The translations under genes were made by a program, and so were the position numbers. The notes under the pieces were generated by a model. That model saw only the letters and a program-made list of their open reading frames with translations. It had not been told where the DNA came from and did no database searches. DNA of 64,000 bases from Actinomadura sp. NAK00032 (GTDB taxonomy: Bacteria; Actinomycetota; Actinomycetes; Streptosporangiales; Streptosporangiaceae): the NCBI RefSeq assembly GCF_013364275.1, contig NZ_CP054932.1, positions 7,874,001 to 7,938,000 on the forward strand, written 5' to 3'. The stretch's first letter is position 1. Each line of letters opens with the position of its first letter. Shown here in pieces: positions 1 through 8,347 of this stretch.

Positions 1-728
1 CAGCCCTGGCCGATCATGCCGCGCAGGGCGCCTCCGGCGTCGAGGCCGTCGTGGACGACGGTGAGCTTCACCATCTCGCCGAGCGGCTCGATCTCGAAGG
101 TCACCCTGGAGCGGGACTCGGCCTGCAGCTCGGCCAGCACGTCCTCGCCCACTCCGGCGCCCTCCGCCCATTCCGGGGTGAAGGTGTGCCAGGTGTAGGA
201 CAGCCGGCGGCCGGGCTCGCACTCCAGGACGACCTGCTCGGGGTCGCCGGTGCGCCGGCCGCCCTCCTCCCAGGTCATCTCCGAGCCCGGTTTCCAGTCG
301 GTCTCGAAGCCGACGCCCCAGTAGCGGCGCGTGAAGGCCGGGTCGGTCAGGGCCTCCCAGAGCCGTTCGGGCGTGGACTTGATGTAGGTCGTGTACACGA
401 AAGCGTCGTTGCCGTCCATCGGCTGCTGCTCCAATGCCGTTCTGAGATCGGTGAGCGCGTTGGCGCGCTCCTGGTCGTAGCGCCTGATCCAGCGCTCGGC
501 GATGGCGTTGATCGGCGCGGCGTTGAGGTAGTGGAGCTTCTCCCGGCCGCGCCGCGCCGCCACCACCAGCTGGGCGGCCTCCAGCACGGACAGGTGCTTG
601 CTGACCGCCTGCCGGCTGGTGCCGAGGCCCGAGCACAGCTCGCGCAGGCTCTGCCCGTTGCGCTCGTTCAGCCGGTCCAGCAGCTTGCGCCGGGTGGGAT
701 CGGCCAGCGCCCGGAAGACCTCGTCCAT
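1..728 (-). CDS. ArsR-family HTH fused to SRPBCC (AHSA1) domain, partial
   Basis: The gene runs off the left edge of the window; about 242 N-terminal codons are visible. Residues 1-90 form an ArsR-type winged helix (ADPTRRKLLDRLNERNG, then TSRQAVSKHLSVLEAAQLV). From about residue 118 an AHSA1/SRPBCC fold begins (FVYTTYIKSTPERLWEALTDP, W-x-GVGFETDWKPGS). Fusions of this kind are known as one-component regulators in which the SRPBCC part may bind a hydrophobic ligand; the ligand here is unknown. I chose ATG 728 because GAGGAG lies upstream of it and because the alternative ATG 779 would lie upstream of the predicted -10 box. Autoregulation is likely from the palindrome in its promoter. Confidence 0.85.
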   Translation of the reverse strand, partial: MDEVFRALADPTRRKLLDRLNERNGQSLRELCSGLGTSRQAVSKHLSVLEAAQLVVAARRGREKLHYLNAAPINAIAERWIRRYDQERANALTDLRTALEQQPMDGNDAFVYTTYIKSTPERLWEALTDPAFTRRYWGVGFETDWKPGSEMTWEEGGRRTGDPEQVVLECEPGRRLSYTWHTFTPEWAEGAGVGEDVLAELQAESRSRVTFEIEPLGEMVKLTVVHDGLDAGGALRGMIGQG

Positions 729-764
729 GCTCGGCGACTCCTCGTTCCCGGTCGACTCGGCACC

Positions 765-794
765 AGGATAGGCAACCATCTGGTTGCACTTCAA
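765..794 (-). promoter_or_regulatory. Promoter with palindromic operator for the ArsR-SRPBCC gene
   Basis: On the minus strand TTGAAG (794-789) and TATCCT (770-765) are separated by 18 bp. The spacer contains the perfect 16-bp palindrome GCAACCATCTGGTTGC (772-787). Its position between the two hexamers suits repression by the ArsR protein it precedes. The protein-DNA assignment is inferred. Confidence 0.6.
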
Positions 795-1104
795 GGGCTG
801 CGCTCGACCTGTCGAGGACAGCGTCCCGCGGCGGCCGCCCCGGACGCGCGCATTGCCTTGCCGCAACCGCCTTCGGGGCGCTGAGCTGGGAGTTTGATTT
901 TGCTGGAGTTTGCCTTCGCTTGGTGATACGAGTAGCTTGGCCCCCGCCAAGGCGCTCACCAGGCGTTCTTGTCCCACCTGGCACCGAGCCGGTGGGGGCG
1001 GCGCGCCCCACGCGTCGTCCGGCGGCACCTCCCATGCACGCCGCCCGCGCCCTTGAACGGGCCCTACAACAGCAGCGCCGCTCTCTACATTCTCGTAGCG
1101 GCAC
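795..1104. other. Non-coding spacer upstream of riboswitch
   Basis: No credible gene is seen on either strand. A near-exact direct repeat (TGGAGTTTG, twice around 889-912) is present. The promoter that feeds the downstream riboswitch must lie here, but I could not pick a convincing -35/-10 pair. Confidence 0.5.
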
Positions 1105-1240
1105 CCGCCGAGTCCGCCGCAGCGCGGAGCCGGGGACCCACCCTCGCACTGGGGTGAATCGGCCTGTCCGCAGGCCGTAGGGCGACTTCCACGCCCGAAC
1201 CCGTCAGCTAACCCGGTAGGCGGCCAATGGAAGCAAGGAG
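1105..1240 (+). promoter_or_regulatory. Cyclic di-AMP (ydaO/yuaA) riboswitch
   Basis: The leader has the conserved blocks of the ydaO-type aptamer in the right order: GAGCCGGGGACCCA near 1127, GGGGTGAATCGG near 1151, then CCCGAACCCGTCAGCTAACC followed by CGGTAGGCGG (1193-1223), and GGAAG just before the ribosome binding site. In actinomycetes this class typically sits upstream of cell-wall hydrolases and Rpf-like genes and lowers their expression when c-di-AMP is high. The next gene is an NlpC/P60-like hydrolase, which fits. Confidence 0.85.
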
Positions 1241-1246
1241 TCCCCC

Positions 1247-1984
1247 TTGACAGGCAAGCACAGCACGGGCAATCACAACGCGGGCGATCACGGCCCGGGA
1301 AACAACAGCACGGGAAAGCACAGCACGGGCAGGAACAAGAAGAAGTCGGGGCTTTTCGGGCTGAGCCCGCGCGCCAACGGCGCGATCCTCGGCCTGGCCG
1401 CGATCGGCGTGGCCGCCACGACCCTCCAGGCGACGGCCGGTTCGTCCGAGTCGGGCACGTCCGTCGCCTCCGTCCAGAGCATCCCCAAGCAGCGCGCCGC
1501 CGACCCGGAGCCGGGCAAGGACCCGGAGAAGGGCTCCGCGACGTCCGCCAAGACGGACACCACCGACGAGCGGTCGAAGGTCATCGCGCGGGCCAAGACC
1601 TGGAACCCGCACAGCGGCGACCGCGTGCCCTACAGCCAGACCGACTACCACAAGGGCTACCGCACCGACTGCTCCGGCTTCGTGGCGATGACCCTCGGGC
1701 TGGCGAAGCCGGGGCCGAACACCGTCGGCCTGACGTCCTCGCGCTTCACCGAGCGCATCAAGATGTCGGAGCTCAAGAAGGGCGACCTCGTGATGGACGC
1801 CGAGGGCACCAACACGACGCGCCATGTCGTCATCTTCGAGAAGTGGGCCAACAAGGCCCACACGTCCTACTGGGCGTTCGAGCAGCGCGGCCGGTACGGC
1901 ACCGACTACCGGACGCGCGACTACGGGCTCGACTCGGGCAGCGAGTACAAGGCCTACCGGCCGAAGAAGCTCAGCGACGCTTGA
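1247..1984 (+). CDS. NlpC/P60-like cell-wall hydrolase
   Basis: A 245-aa protein beginning with TTG, six bases after AAGGAG. Residues 1-35 are a His/Gly/Thr/Ser-rich imperfect repeat (STGKHSTG, twice). Residues 46-62 form a signal-anchor or signal peptide (AILGLAAIGVAATTLQA). A Thr/Ser/Lys/Asp linker leads to a C-terminal cysteine peptidase-like domain: YRTDCSGFVAM carries the putative nucleophile Cys142, and TRHVVIF carries His193. It is probably exported and cleaves peptidoglycan peptides. The c-di-AMP riboswitch directly upstream supports an envelope role. Its last 14 bases overlap the 3' end of the convergent methyltransferase remnant. Confidence 0.8.
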   Translation: MTGKHSTGNHNAGDHGPGNNSTGKHSTGRNKKKSGLFGLSPRANGAILGLAAIGVAATTLQATAGSSESGTSVASVQSIPKQRAADPEPGKDPEKGSATSAKTDTTDERSKVIARAKTWNPHSGDRVPYSQTDYHKGYRTDCSGFVAMTLGLAKPGPNTVGLTSSRFTERIKMSELKKGDLVMDAEGTNTTRHVVIFEKWANKAHTSYWAFEQRGRYGTDYRTRDYGLDSGSEYKAYRPKKLSDA

Positions 1985-2778
1985 TGGCGACGCCGGCCAT
2001 CCCGAGCTGCTCCCCTGGAGCGAGGTGGTCCGGGTCGACCGGGCCTTCGGGACGCCACAGGGCCGTGTAGGTCACGCCGGGTTCGACCAGTTCGAAGTCA
2101 CCGAACTGGGCCTCGATCTCGGCGGGCGTGCGCGCCCAGCCCTCTTCCAGGTTCTCTCGTGTGATGCGGGCCAGCTCCTGTTGCTGGGGCAGGCCCGTGT
2201 CCACGAGGGACGTCATGAACAGGTGGCTGCCCGGAGCCAGGACGTCGCGGTAGGCGGCGACGACGCCGTCCACTACGTCCGGCGACAGGTAGTGCAGCAT
2301 CCCGACCATCATGACGGACGGCCGGGCGGGAGAAGTCGATGAAGCCGTCGACGGCGGGGTCCGACAGGACGGCCGCCGGGTCGCGGACGTCGCCGACCAT
2401 CACCCGCGTGACGTCGTCGTTCGCCAGGATCGCCCGCCCGTGGACGGAGACCAGCGGGTCGATGTCGACGTAGACGACGCGGGCGTCCGGGTTCTCGCGC
2501 TGGGCGACCTCGTGGGTGTTCTCGAGCGTGGGCAGTCCGCTGCCGAGGTCGAGGAACTGGTCCATGCCGACCTCTCCGGCCAGGTAGCGGACGCCCCGGA
2601 CGAGCACCTTGCGGTTCTCGACCGCGGATTCGCGCAGGCCGGGGATCAGCGCGGCCGTCTGGTCGGCCAGCGCGCGGTCGGCGGCGAAGTTGTCCTTGCC
2701 ACCGAGGAGCGCGTCGTACGCGCGCGCGATGGTGGGCTTGTCGAAGTCCAGCTCGGCCGGAGGCCACTCGTCCGCCAT
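1971..2778 (-). pseudogene. DUF574-type SAM methyltransferase, frameshifted
   Basis: The N-terminal part (from ATG 2778, MADEWPPAELDFDKPTIARAYD) has the hallmarks of the DUF574/methyltransf_19 family: LLGGKDN, FLDLGSGLPTLENTHEVAQ, VVYVDIDP. The frame is lost after VDGFIDFSRPAV at about 2312-2335. It resumes in another frame with MMVGMLHYLSPDVVDGVV and continues to a stop at 1971. Comparison with the intact paralogue at 12913-13725 (DLSQPVGLLLIGVMGHI) shows that removing one base would restore the expected spacing. It could be a real pseudogene or a sequencing indel. The substrate of this family is unknown. Confidence 0.75.
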
Positions 2779-2798
2779 GGCCGCAATGGTAGATCGTT

Positions 2799-2838
2799 AC
2801 GCCCGGAGAGTTGGGGCCAATCCCCACTCTCCGGGCGT
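2799..2838 (-). terminator. Hairpin terminator of hopanoid operon
   Basis: A 13-bp perfect outer stem (ACGCCCGGAGAGT with ACTCTCCGGGCGT) continues into an inner GGGG/CCCC stem after one bulged T, with loop CCAAT. It lies just after the hpnH stop and before the start of the methyltransferase remnant. The U-tract is weak on the minus side, as is common in high-GC actinomycetes. Confidence 0.75.
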
Positions 2839-2852
2839 TTCACTCAGGTCGG

Positions 2853-3857
2853 TCAGGTGTCGCGCATCGCCCTGATCGACTCCTTCAGCGAACCGACCGT
2901 CGCCATCACCGCCGTCGGCTCGTAGCCGCAGTGGGCCATGCAGTTCGCGCAGCGCGGGTCGCGTCCCCGGCCGTAGGAGTCCCAGTCGGTCTCGTCCAGC
3001 AGCTCCTTGTAGCTCTGCGCGTAGCCGTCCGACATCAGGTAGCAGGGGCGCTGCCACCCGAACAGCGAGTAGGACGGGATCGCCCAGGCCGTGCACGGGA
3101 AGTCGACCTTGCCCTCCAGGAAGTCCAGGAACAGCGGCGAGTGGTTGAGCCGCCAGCGCTTGCGGTTGCCGTCCGCGAACGCCTTGCGGAACAGCTCGCG
3201 GGTCTCCTGGACGCCCAGGAAGTGCTCCTGGTCGGGCGCCTTGTCGTAGGCGTACCCCGGCGAGATCATCATCTCGTCGACCTTGAGGTCGTCGTTGAGG
3301 TAGTTCATCACCTCGATGACGGTCTGCGGGGTGTCGGTGTTGAAGAACGTCGTGTTCGTCGTGACGCGGAACCCGCGCCGCTTGCACTCCTTGATGGCGG
3401 CCACAGCGTCCTCGAAGACGCCGTCCTTGCAGACCGACGCGTCGTGCCGCTCCTGCAAGCCGTCGATGTGCACGGCCCACGCGAAGTACGGCGACGGCTT
3501 GAACTTGTCGAGCTTGCGCGGGATCAGCAGCGCGTTGGTGCACAGGAAGACGAACTTCTTGCGCTTCACGAGCTCGCCGACCAGCTCGTCGATCTGCGGG
3601 TGCATGAGCGGCTCGCCGCCCGCGATGGACACCATCGGCGCCCCGCACTCCTCGATGGCGGCGACGGCCTGCTCGACCGGCATCCGCCGCTTGAGCGTGT
3701 CGGCGGGATGCTGGATCTTCCCGCAGCCGGCGCAGGCGAGGTTGCAGGCGAACAACGGTTCCAGCTCCACGATCAGCGGGAACTTGTCCCTGCCGCGCAG
3801 CTTGTTGCGGAGGATGTAGCCCCCGATGCGAAGACTCTGGCGAAGCGGCATGCTCAT
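2853..3857 (-). CDS. hpnH: Adenosylhopane synthase HpnH, radical SAM
   Basis: This 334-aa protein couples a 5'-deoxyadenosyl radical to diploptene to give adenosylhopane, the first step of hopanoid side-chain extension. The radical SAM cluster motif is C38-NLA-C42-AG-C45, followed by SIAGGEPLMHPQ. A C-terminal Cys-rich segment (PRCANCMAHCGYEP) is typical of HpnH. ATG 3857 overlaps the stop of the upstream fusion gene (ATGA), so the two are translationally coupled. It is the last gene of the operon and is followed by a hairpin terminator. Length and motifs match the family closely. Confidence 0.95.
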   Translation of the reverse strand: MSMPLRQSLRIGGYILRNKLRGRDKFPLIVELEPLFACNLACAGCGKIQHPADTLKRRMPVEQAVAAIEECGAPMVSIAGGEPLMHPQIDELVGELVKRKKFVFLCTNALLIPRKLDKFKPSPYFAWAVHIDGLQERHDASVCKDGVFEDAVAAIKECKRRGFRVTTNTTFFNTDTPQTVIEVMNYLNDDLKVDEMMISPGYAYDKAPDQEHFLGVQETRELFRKAFADGNRKRWRLNHSPLFLDFLEGKVDFPCTAWAIPSYSLFGWQRPCYLMSDGYAQSYKELLDETDWDSYGRGRDPRCANCMAHCGYEPTAVMATVGSLKESIRAMRDT

Positions 3858-5392
3858 TGTGTCCGGACCTCCTTTGGCAGGGTGAACTCGGTCGTCTCCA
3901 CCGTGACCGTGCGCTCCTCGACGCCGACCGGCCCAAGGCCGCGCAGCGCGTCGACCACCGCGTCCAGGACGGACGGCGGCGCCGACGCCCCGGCGGTCAG
4001 GCCGATGGCACGGGCGCCTCGGAGCCGCTCCAGCGGGATGTCGGCGGGCCCGTCGACCAGGACCGCCGGCGTGCCGTGCGCCTCGGCGACCTCCACGAGG
4101 CGGAGCGAGTTGGACGAGTTGGCCGACCCGACGACGAGGACGAGGTCGCTGTCGCGGGCGACGCCGGCGACGGCCCGCTGCCGGTTGGTGGTGGCGTAGC
4201 AGATGTCGTCGGTGTGCGGGCCGACCGCGTCCGGGAACCGGCCGGTGATGGCGGCCGCCACCTCGCCGGCCTCGTCGGCGGCGAGGGTGGTCTGGGTGAG
4301 GTAGGCGACGGGCCGGTCCGCGGGCAGCGACCGGGCGTCCGCCGGCGTCTCGACCAGGACCGTCGAGGACGGCACCTCGCCGAGCGTGCCCTCGACCTCC
4401 TCGTGCCCGGCGTGCCCGATCAGCGCGACCAGGTGGCCGGACGCGGCGAACCGGCGGGCCTCCGCGTGCACCTTCGCCACCAGCGGGCAGGTCGCGTCGA
4501 CGACCCGCAGCCCGAGCCGCCCGGCCTCGTCCCGGACGGCGGGCGCGACGCCGTGCGCGGAGAACACCGTGACCGCGCCGGGCGGGACCTCGTCCAGCTC
4601 GTCGACGAACACGGCGCCGCGCGCGCTCAGCTCGTCCACGACGTGGGTGTTGTGGACGATCTGCTTGCGCACGTAGACGGGCGGGCCGTGCATGTCGAGC
4701 GCCCGCTCCACGATCTCGATGGCCCGTTCCACACCGGCGCAGAACGAGCGCGGACCGGCGAGCAGCAGCCGGCGCGGACCGGCCGCGGCGGCCCATGCGC
4801 GCAGCGCGGGGGCCACGGCCCGGAGCCGGCGCAGCGCGGCGGTCCCGCCGGTGAGCGTGGCCGGGCCGACCAGCGGGCGGCCCGGCGTGTCGACGATCGC
4901 GCGGACCACCGCGAAGGGCCGGTCGCCCGCCGCCTCGGCCAGCGCCGCCGACTCCATGTCGGCGACGAGCGCCCCGTCGGCCGCGAGGTCGGCGCGCTCG
5001 GCGCCGGTCGCGATGTGGTCGAGGGTGACGAGCGGCCCGCGGTGGACGGTCGCGCCGGTCGTCCGCTCCAGCAGCCCGGCGAGCGGCTCCGCCGTCGGGC
5101 ACGGCACCGGCGCCGTCCCGGACGGGCCCCTGACCTCGGTGGCCACAAACAGGTCGCCGGGGCGGAGCCGGTCGTCGAGGGCGCCGCCGCAGCCGACGAC
5201 GGCGAGCGCGTCGTGCTCCGGCAGCCCCCGGGCGGCGGCCCGCGCCTTGGCGGGCCCCATCCCCGTCCGGACCACGCGCAGGCCGTCGTCCCCTTCGCCG
5301 TCGCTCCCTCCGCCGTTGTCCCCTCCGCCGTTGTCCCCCTTGAGCGCGCGCGCCTCGATGCCCAGCGCCGCGCACACGAGGAGCCGTGTCAT
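3854..5392 (-). CDS. Fusion of HpnG-like nucleoside phosphorylase and IspH (HMBPP reductase)
   Basis: A 512-aa two-domain protein. Residues 1-205 resemble the nucleoside phosphorylase HpnG, which removes adenine from adenosylhopane: GMGPAKA, GCGGALD and the ligand-binding signature ADMESAAL (144-151). Residues 206-512 are a full IspH, the Fe-S enzyme that turns HMBPP into IPP and DMAPP. Its three cluster cysteines are Cys218 (FCAGV), Cys302 (DATCPLV) and Cys398 (ICYATTNRQ). Substrate residues include His247 (VHN), His330 and Glu332 (HEEVEGT), and SANSSNS. The reading frame is open throughout, with no internal start needed. A Gly/Asp-rich insert (residues 19-37) comes from a short DNA repeat. 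It overlaps both neighbours by four bases, so it is one unit of the hopanoid operon. Confidence 0.9.
   Translation of the reverse strand: MTRLLVCAALGIEARALKGDNGGGDNGGGSDGEGDDGLRVVRTGMGPAKARAAARGLPEHDALAVVGCGGALDDRLRPGDLFVATEVRGPSGTAPVPCPTAEPLAGLLERTTGATVHRGPLVTLDHIATGAERADLAADGALVADMESAALAEAAGDRPFAVVRAIVDTPGRPLVGPATLTGGTAALRRLRAVAPALRAWAAAAGPRRLLLAGPRSFCAGVERAIEIVERALDMHGPPVYVRKQIVHNTHVVDELSARGAVFVDELDEVPPGAVTVFSAHGVAPAVRDEAGRLGLRVVDATCPLVAKVHAEARRFAASGHLVALIGHAGHEEVEGTLGEVPSSTVLVETPADARSLPADRPVAYLTQTTLAADEAGEVAAAITGRFPDAVGPHTDDICYATTNRQRAVAGVARDSDLVLVVGSANSSNSLRLVEVAEAHGTPAVLVDGPADIPLERLRGARAIGLTAGASAPPSVLDAVVDALRGLGPVGVEERTVTVETTEFTLPKEVRTQ
5292..5340. repeat. 15-bp tandem repeat inside the hpnG domain
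   Basis: The unit CCTCCGCCGTTGTCC occurs twice in tandem with further degenerate flanks. It encodes the GDNGGG run near the N-terminus of the HpnG domain. Similar proteins normally lack such an insert at this loop (inference), so copy number may vary between strains. Confidence 0.6.
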
Positions 5393-7254
5393 GAGGAGCC
5401 GTCCAGGTACCGGCCGAGTGCGCTGATCGGGAACACCAGCCGGTACAGGTGGTAGTTGATGTAGAAGTCGCCGGGGAATCCGGTGCCGGTGAAGTTGTCC
5501 TCGTCCCAGTTGCCGTCCGGCCGCTGGTTCTCCACCAGCCACCGGACGCCGGCGTCCACCGCCGCGGAGCGCTCGCCGGCGGCGAGCAGTGCCAGCAGCG
5601 CCCACGCCGTCTGCGACGGGGTCGACTCGCCGCGCCCGATCCAGGACGGGTCGTCGTAGGAGCGCAGGTCCTCGCCCCAGCCGCCGTCCTCGTTCTGGTG
5701 CTGCTCCAGCCAGGCCACCGCCCGGCGGATCGCGGGCTTCTCCGGGCGGACGCCGGCGGCGATGAGCGCGGGCACCACGCCGCCCGTCCCGTAGACGTGG
5801 TTGGCGCCCCAGCGCCCGAACCAGGAGCCGTCCTCCTCCTGGGCCTTCAGCAGCCACACCACCGCGCGCTTCGCCACGGCCGTCTCGGCGAGGCCCTCCT
5901 TGGCGAGCGCCTCGACGACATGGGCGGTGACGTCGGCGGACGGCGGGTCGATGACGGCGCCGAAGTCGCAGAACGGCAGCTTCGTGCACAGCTCGCGGGT
6001 GTTGTCGGCGTCGAACGCGCCGTAGCCGCCGTCCCGCGACGCCATGCCGTTCAGCCACCGGACGGCCCGCTCGATCGGCGCGTCCGCCTCCGGCAGCGAC
6101 GTGCGGCGCAGCGCGAGGATCGCCTCGGCGGTGTCGTCGGTGTCGGGGTAGACGTCGTTGTCGAACTCGAACGCCCACCCGCCCGGCGGCAGGCCCGGCC
6201 GGCGCACCGACCAGTCCCCCGGCCCGCGGACCTCCTCGCCGAGCACCCAGTGCGCCGCGCGCACCAGCGCCGGGTCGTCGGGCGCGGCGCCGGCGTCGCC
6301 GAGCGCGTTCATCGCGAGAACGGTGTCCCAGACCGGCGACTGGCACGCCTCCAGCCGGCGGCCCTTCTCGTCCCGGATCGTGAAGCGTTCCAGGCCGTCC
6401 AGGCCCCGCTTGATGACCGGGTGGTCGAGGTCGTAGCCGAGGACGTTCAGCGCCATCAGCGAGTAGACCCAGGGCGGCTGGATCCCGCCCCAGCAGCCGT
6501 CGGCCTCCTGCCGGGCGATGATCCAGTCGGCGGCGCGGCGCATCGCGGCGGTGCGCAGCGGCCGCACCGGCCGCTTCTCGTAGACGTGCAGGACGCGGTC
6601 GAGCGCGTTGAACGCCCGGCCCCACCCCTTCTCCTTCTTGGCGGGCATGGTCCCGGCGCGCAGCTCGGCGAGGTCGAGCGGCAGGTCCCGGACGGGCCGC
6701 AGCGACCCGAGGATCGTCAGCGGGACGATCGTCTGCCGTGCCCAGCACGCCCAGTCGTAGACGTTCAGCGGGACCCGGCTCGGCAGGAACATCAGCTCCG
6801 GCGGCATGACCGGCAGGTCGTCCCACGACCACTGGCCGAACAGCGCCAGCCAGATCCGGGTGAAAACGCGGCTGCCCTCGATGCCGCCCGCGTCCCGGGC
6901 GAACTTGGCGGCGCGGCGCATGTGGTCGGCGTCGACGGGATCGCCGGCGAGCCGCAGCGCGATGTACGCCTCGATCGTGGTGGACAGGTCGGCGGGCCCG
7001 CCGTGGAAGTTCGCCCACGTGCCGTCCTCGCGCTGCTGCGCACGGATCCAGCGCGCCGCGTCCTTCGTCTCCGCCTCGGAGCGGATGCCGAGGAACTGGC
7101 GGAGCAGCAGGTCCTCGGCGTCCATGGTGACGTTCGTCTCCAGCTCGGCCTTCCACCAGCCCTCGGGCGACTGCAGGCCGAGCAGGTGGCCGCGGGCCGC
7201 GTCGACGGCCGCGGCCGCCGCGCCGGTGAGCCCCGGGGCTTCCGTCGTGGTCAT
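5389..7254 (-). CDS. shc: Squalene-hopene cyclase
   Basis: A 621-aa class II triterpene cyclase that folds squalene into hopene and diplopterol at the membrane. The protonating motif DTDDTA is at 371-376. Several QW-type repeats are visible (QREDGTWANFHGG, QEADGCWGG, QEEDGSWFGRWG, QNEDGGWGED, QRPDGNWDED). Length is normal for the family. ATG 7254 follows GGAGATC. The 82-bp gap to the upstream polyprenyl synthase is the only sizeable break in the operon, so a secondary promoter here is possible. The stop overlaps the start of the hpnG-ispH fusion (ATGA). Confidence 0.96.
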   Translation of the reverse strand: MTTTEAPGLTGAAAAAVDAARGHLLGLQSPEGWWKAELETNVTMDAEDLLLRQFLGIRSEAETKDAARWIRAQQREDGTWANFHGGPADLSTTIEAYIALRLAGDPVDADHMRRAAKFARDAGGIEGSRVFTRIWLALFGQWSWDDLPVMPPELMFLPSRVPLNVYDWACWARQTIVPLTILGSLRPVRDLPLDLAELRAGTMPAKKEKGWGRAFNALDRVLHVYEKRPVRPLRTAAMRRAADWIIARQEADGCWGGIQPPWVYSLMALNVLGYDLDHPVIKRGLDGLERFTIRDEKGRRLEACQSPVWDTVLAMNALGDAGAAPDDPALVRAAHWVLGEEVRGPGDWSVRRPGLPPGGWAFEFDNDVYPDTDDTAEAILALRRTSLPEADAPIERAVRWLNGMASRDGGYGAFDADNTRELCTKLPFCDFGAVIDPPSADVTAHVVEALAKEGLAETAVAKRAVVWLLKAQEEDGSWFGRWGANHVYGTGGVVPALIAAGVRPEKPAIRRAVAWLEQHQNEDGGWGEDLRSYDDPSWIGRGESTPSQTAWALLALLAAGERSAAVDAGVRWLVENQRPDGNWDEDNFTGTGFPGDFYINYHLYRLVFPISALGRYLDGSS

Positions 7255-7336
7255 TTCGGCGATCTCCTTCTCGCGCGGGTGGCCGTCCGCGCCGGGACGG
7301 CCGGGCTGTGGCCCCGTCGGGTCGCTCCCGGCGGGC

Positions 7337-8347
7337 TCAGTGGTCCCGGGAGGTGACGAACAGGGCGATGTCGCGGAACTCGGCGGCGGCGAGCCCGTCC
7401 ACCCCGGACTCGTCGAGGTGCCGCTCGGCGGCGGCGATGCGCCGGTCGGCCTCGGCGGACGCCCAGTCCCGGCCGCCGGCGGCCTCGACCAGCCGCGCCA
7501 TCTCGCGCAGGGCGTCCTCGGACGGCTCGTCCGGCTTCCCGTACAGCTCGGCGAGCCGGGCGGACTCCGGCGTCCCGGCGTTCAGCGCGTACACCACCGG
7601 CAGCGACTTCTTGCGCGCCCGCAGGTCCGACAGGACGGGCTTGCCGGTCGTCTCCGGGCTGCCCCAGATGCCGAGCAGGTCGTCCACGAGCTGGAACGCC
7701 AGGCCCATCTCGGCGCCGAACCCGGTCAGCCCGGTGACGAGCGGCGTCGGCCCCTCGCCGAGCATCGCGCCGATCGAGCAGGCGCAGGCCAGCAGCGCGC
7801 CCGTCTTGTCGGCGGCCATCGCGACCACCTCGTCGAGCGCGACGTCGGCGCGCTGCTCGAAGCCGAGGTCGAACGCCTGCCCGGAGATGAGCCGCTGCGT
7901 GGCGGCGGTCAGGGCGCGCGCCGCCCAGTGCGCGCCCCGCGTCTGCTGGTCGAGCAGCAGCTCCTCCGACAGCGCGAGCAGCGCGTCCCCGCCGAGGATG
8001 GCGGCGGACGGGCCGAACACCGTCCACGCGGCGGGCCGGTGCCGGCGGGTCCGGTCGCCGTCCATGATGTCGTCGTGCAGCAGCGAGAAGGCGTGCACGA
8101 ACTCCACGGCGACCGCGCCGGGCAGCGCCGTCTCGGGGGGTGCCCCGGCGGCCCGCGCGGACAGCAGCGCCAGCGCGGGGCGCAGCGCCTTGCCGCCCGC
8201 CGCGGCCGGGCGGCCGTGCTCGTCGGTCCAGCCGAGGTGGTAGGCGACGACGCGGCGGGTCCAGGGGTCGAGCCGTTCCGCGGCGGCGCGCATCGCGTCG
8301 TCGACGAGCGCCCGCCCGCCGGTGATCGAGGTCGGGACGGTGGTCAT
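7337..8347 (-). CDS. Polyprenyl diphosphate synthase
   Basis: This 336-aa trans-isoprenyl diphosphate synthase would supply farnesyl (or longer) diphosphate for squalene synthesis in the same operon. The first Asp-rich motif is LLHDDIMDGD; the second reads FQLVDDLLGIWG, a DDxxG variant common in actinobacterial enzymes. GKALRPAL and the ARKKSLPVV segment are also typical. Start ATG 8347 overlaps the hpnE stop (ATGA). Chain length cannot be fixed from sequence alone; hopanoid context favours FPP. Confidence 0.9.
   Translation of the reverse strand: MTTVPTSITGGRALVDDAMRAAAERLDPWTRRVVAYHLGWTDEHGRPAAAGGKALRPALALLSARAAGAPPETALPGAVAVEFVHAFSLLHDDIMDGDRTRRHRPAAWTVFGPSAAILGGDALLALSEELLLDQQTRGAHWAARALTAATQRLISGQAFDLGFEQRADVALDEVVAMAADKTGALLACACSIGAMLGEGPTPLVTGLTGFGAEMGLAFQLVDDLLGIWGSPETTGKPVLSDLRARKKSLPVVYALNAGTPESARLAELYGKPDEPSEDALREMARLVEAAGGRDWASAEADRRIAAAERHLDESGVDGLAAAEFRDIALFVTSRDH

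Noticed and set aside
51..884. Long plus-strand open frame opposite the ArsR-SRPBCC gene
   Set aside because: It mirrors the GC-rich codons of a well-supported minus-strand gene, has no domain signal and no plausible start. Many similar shadows lie opposite the hopanoid operon, the BpsA-like gene and the ABCB exporter.
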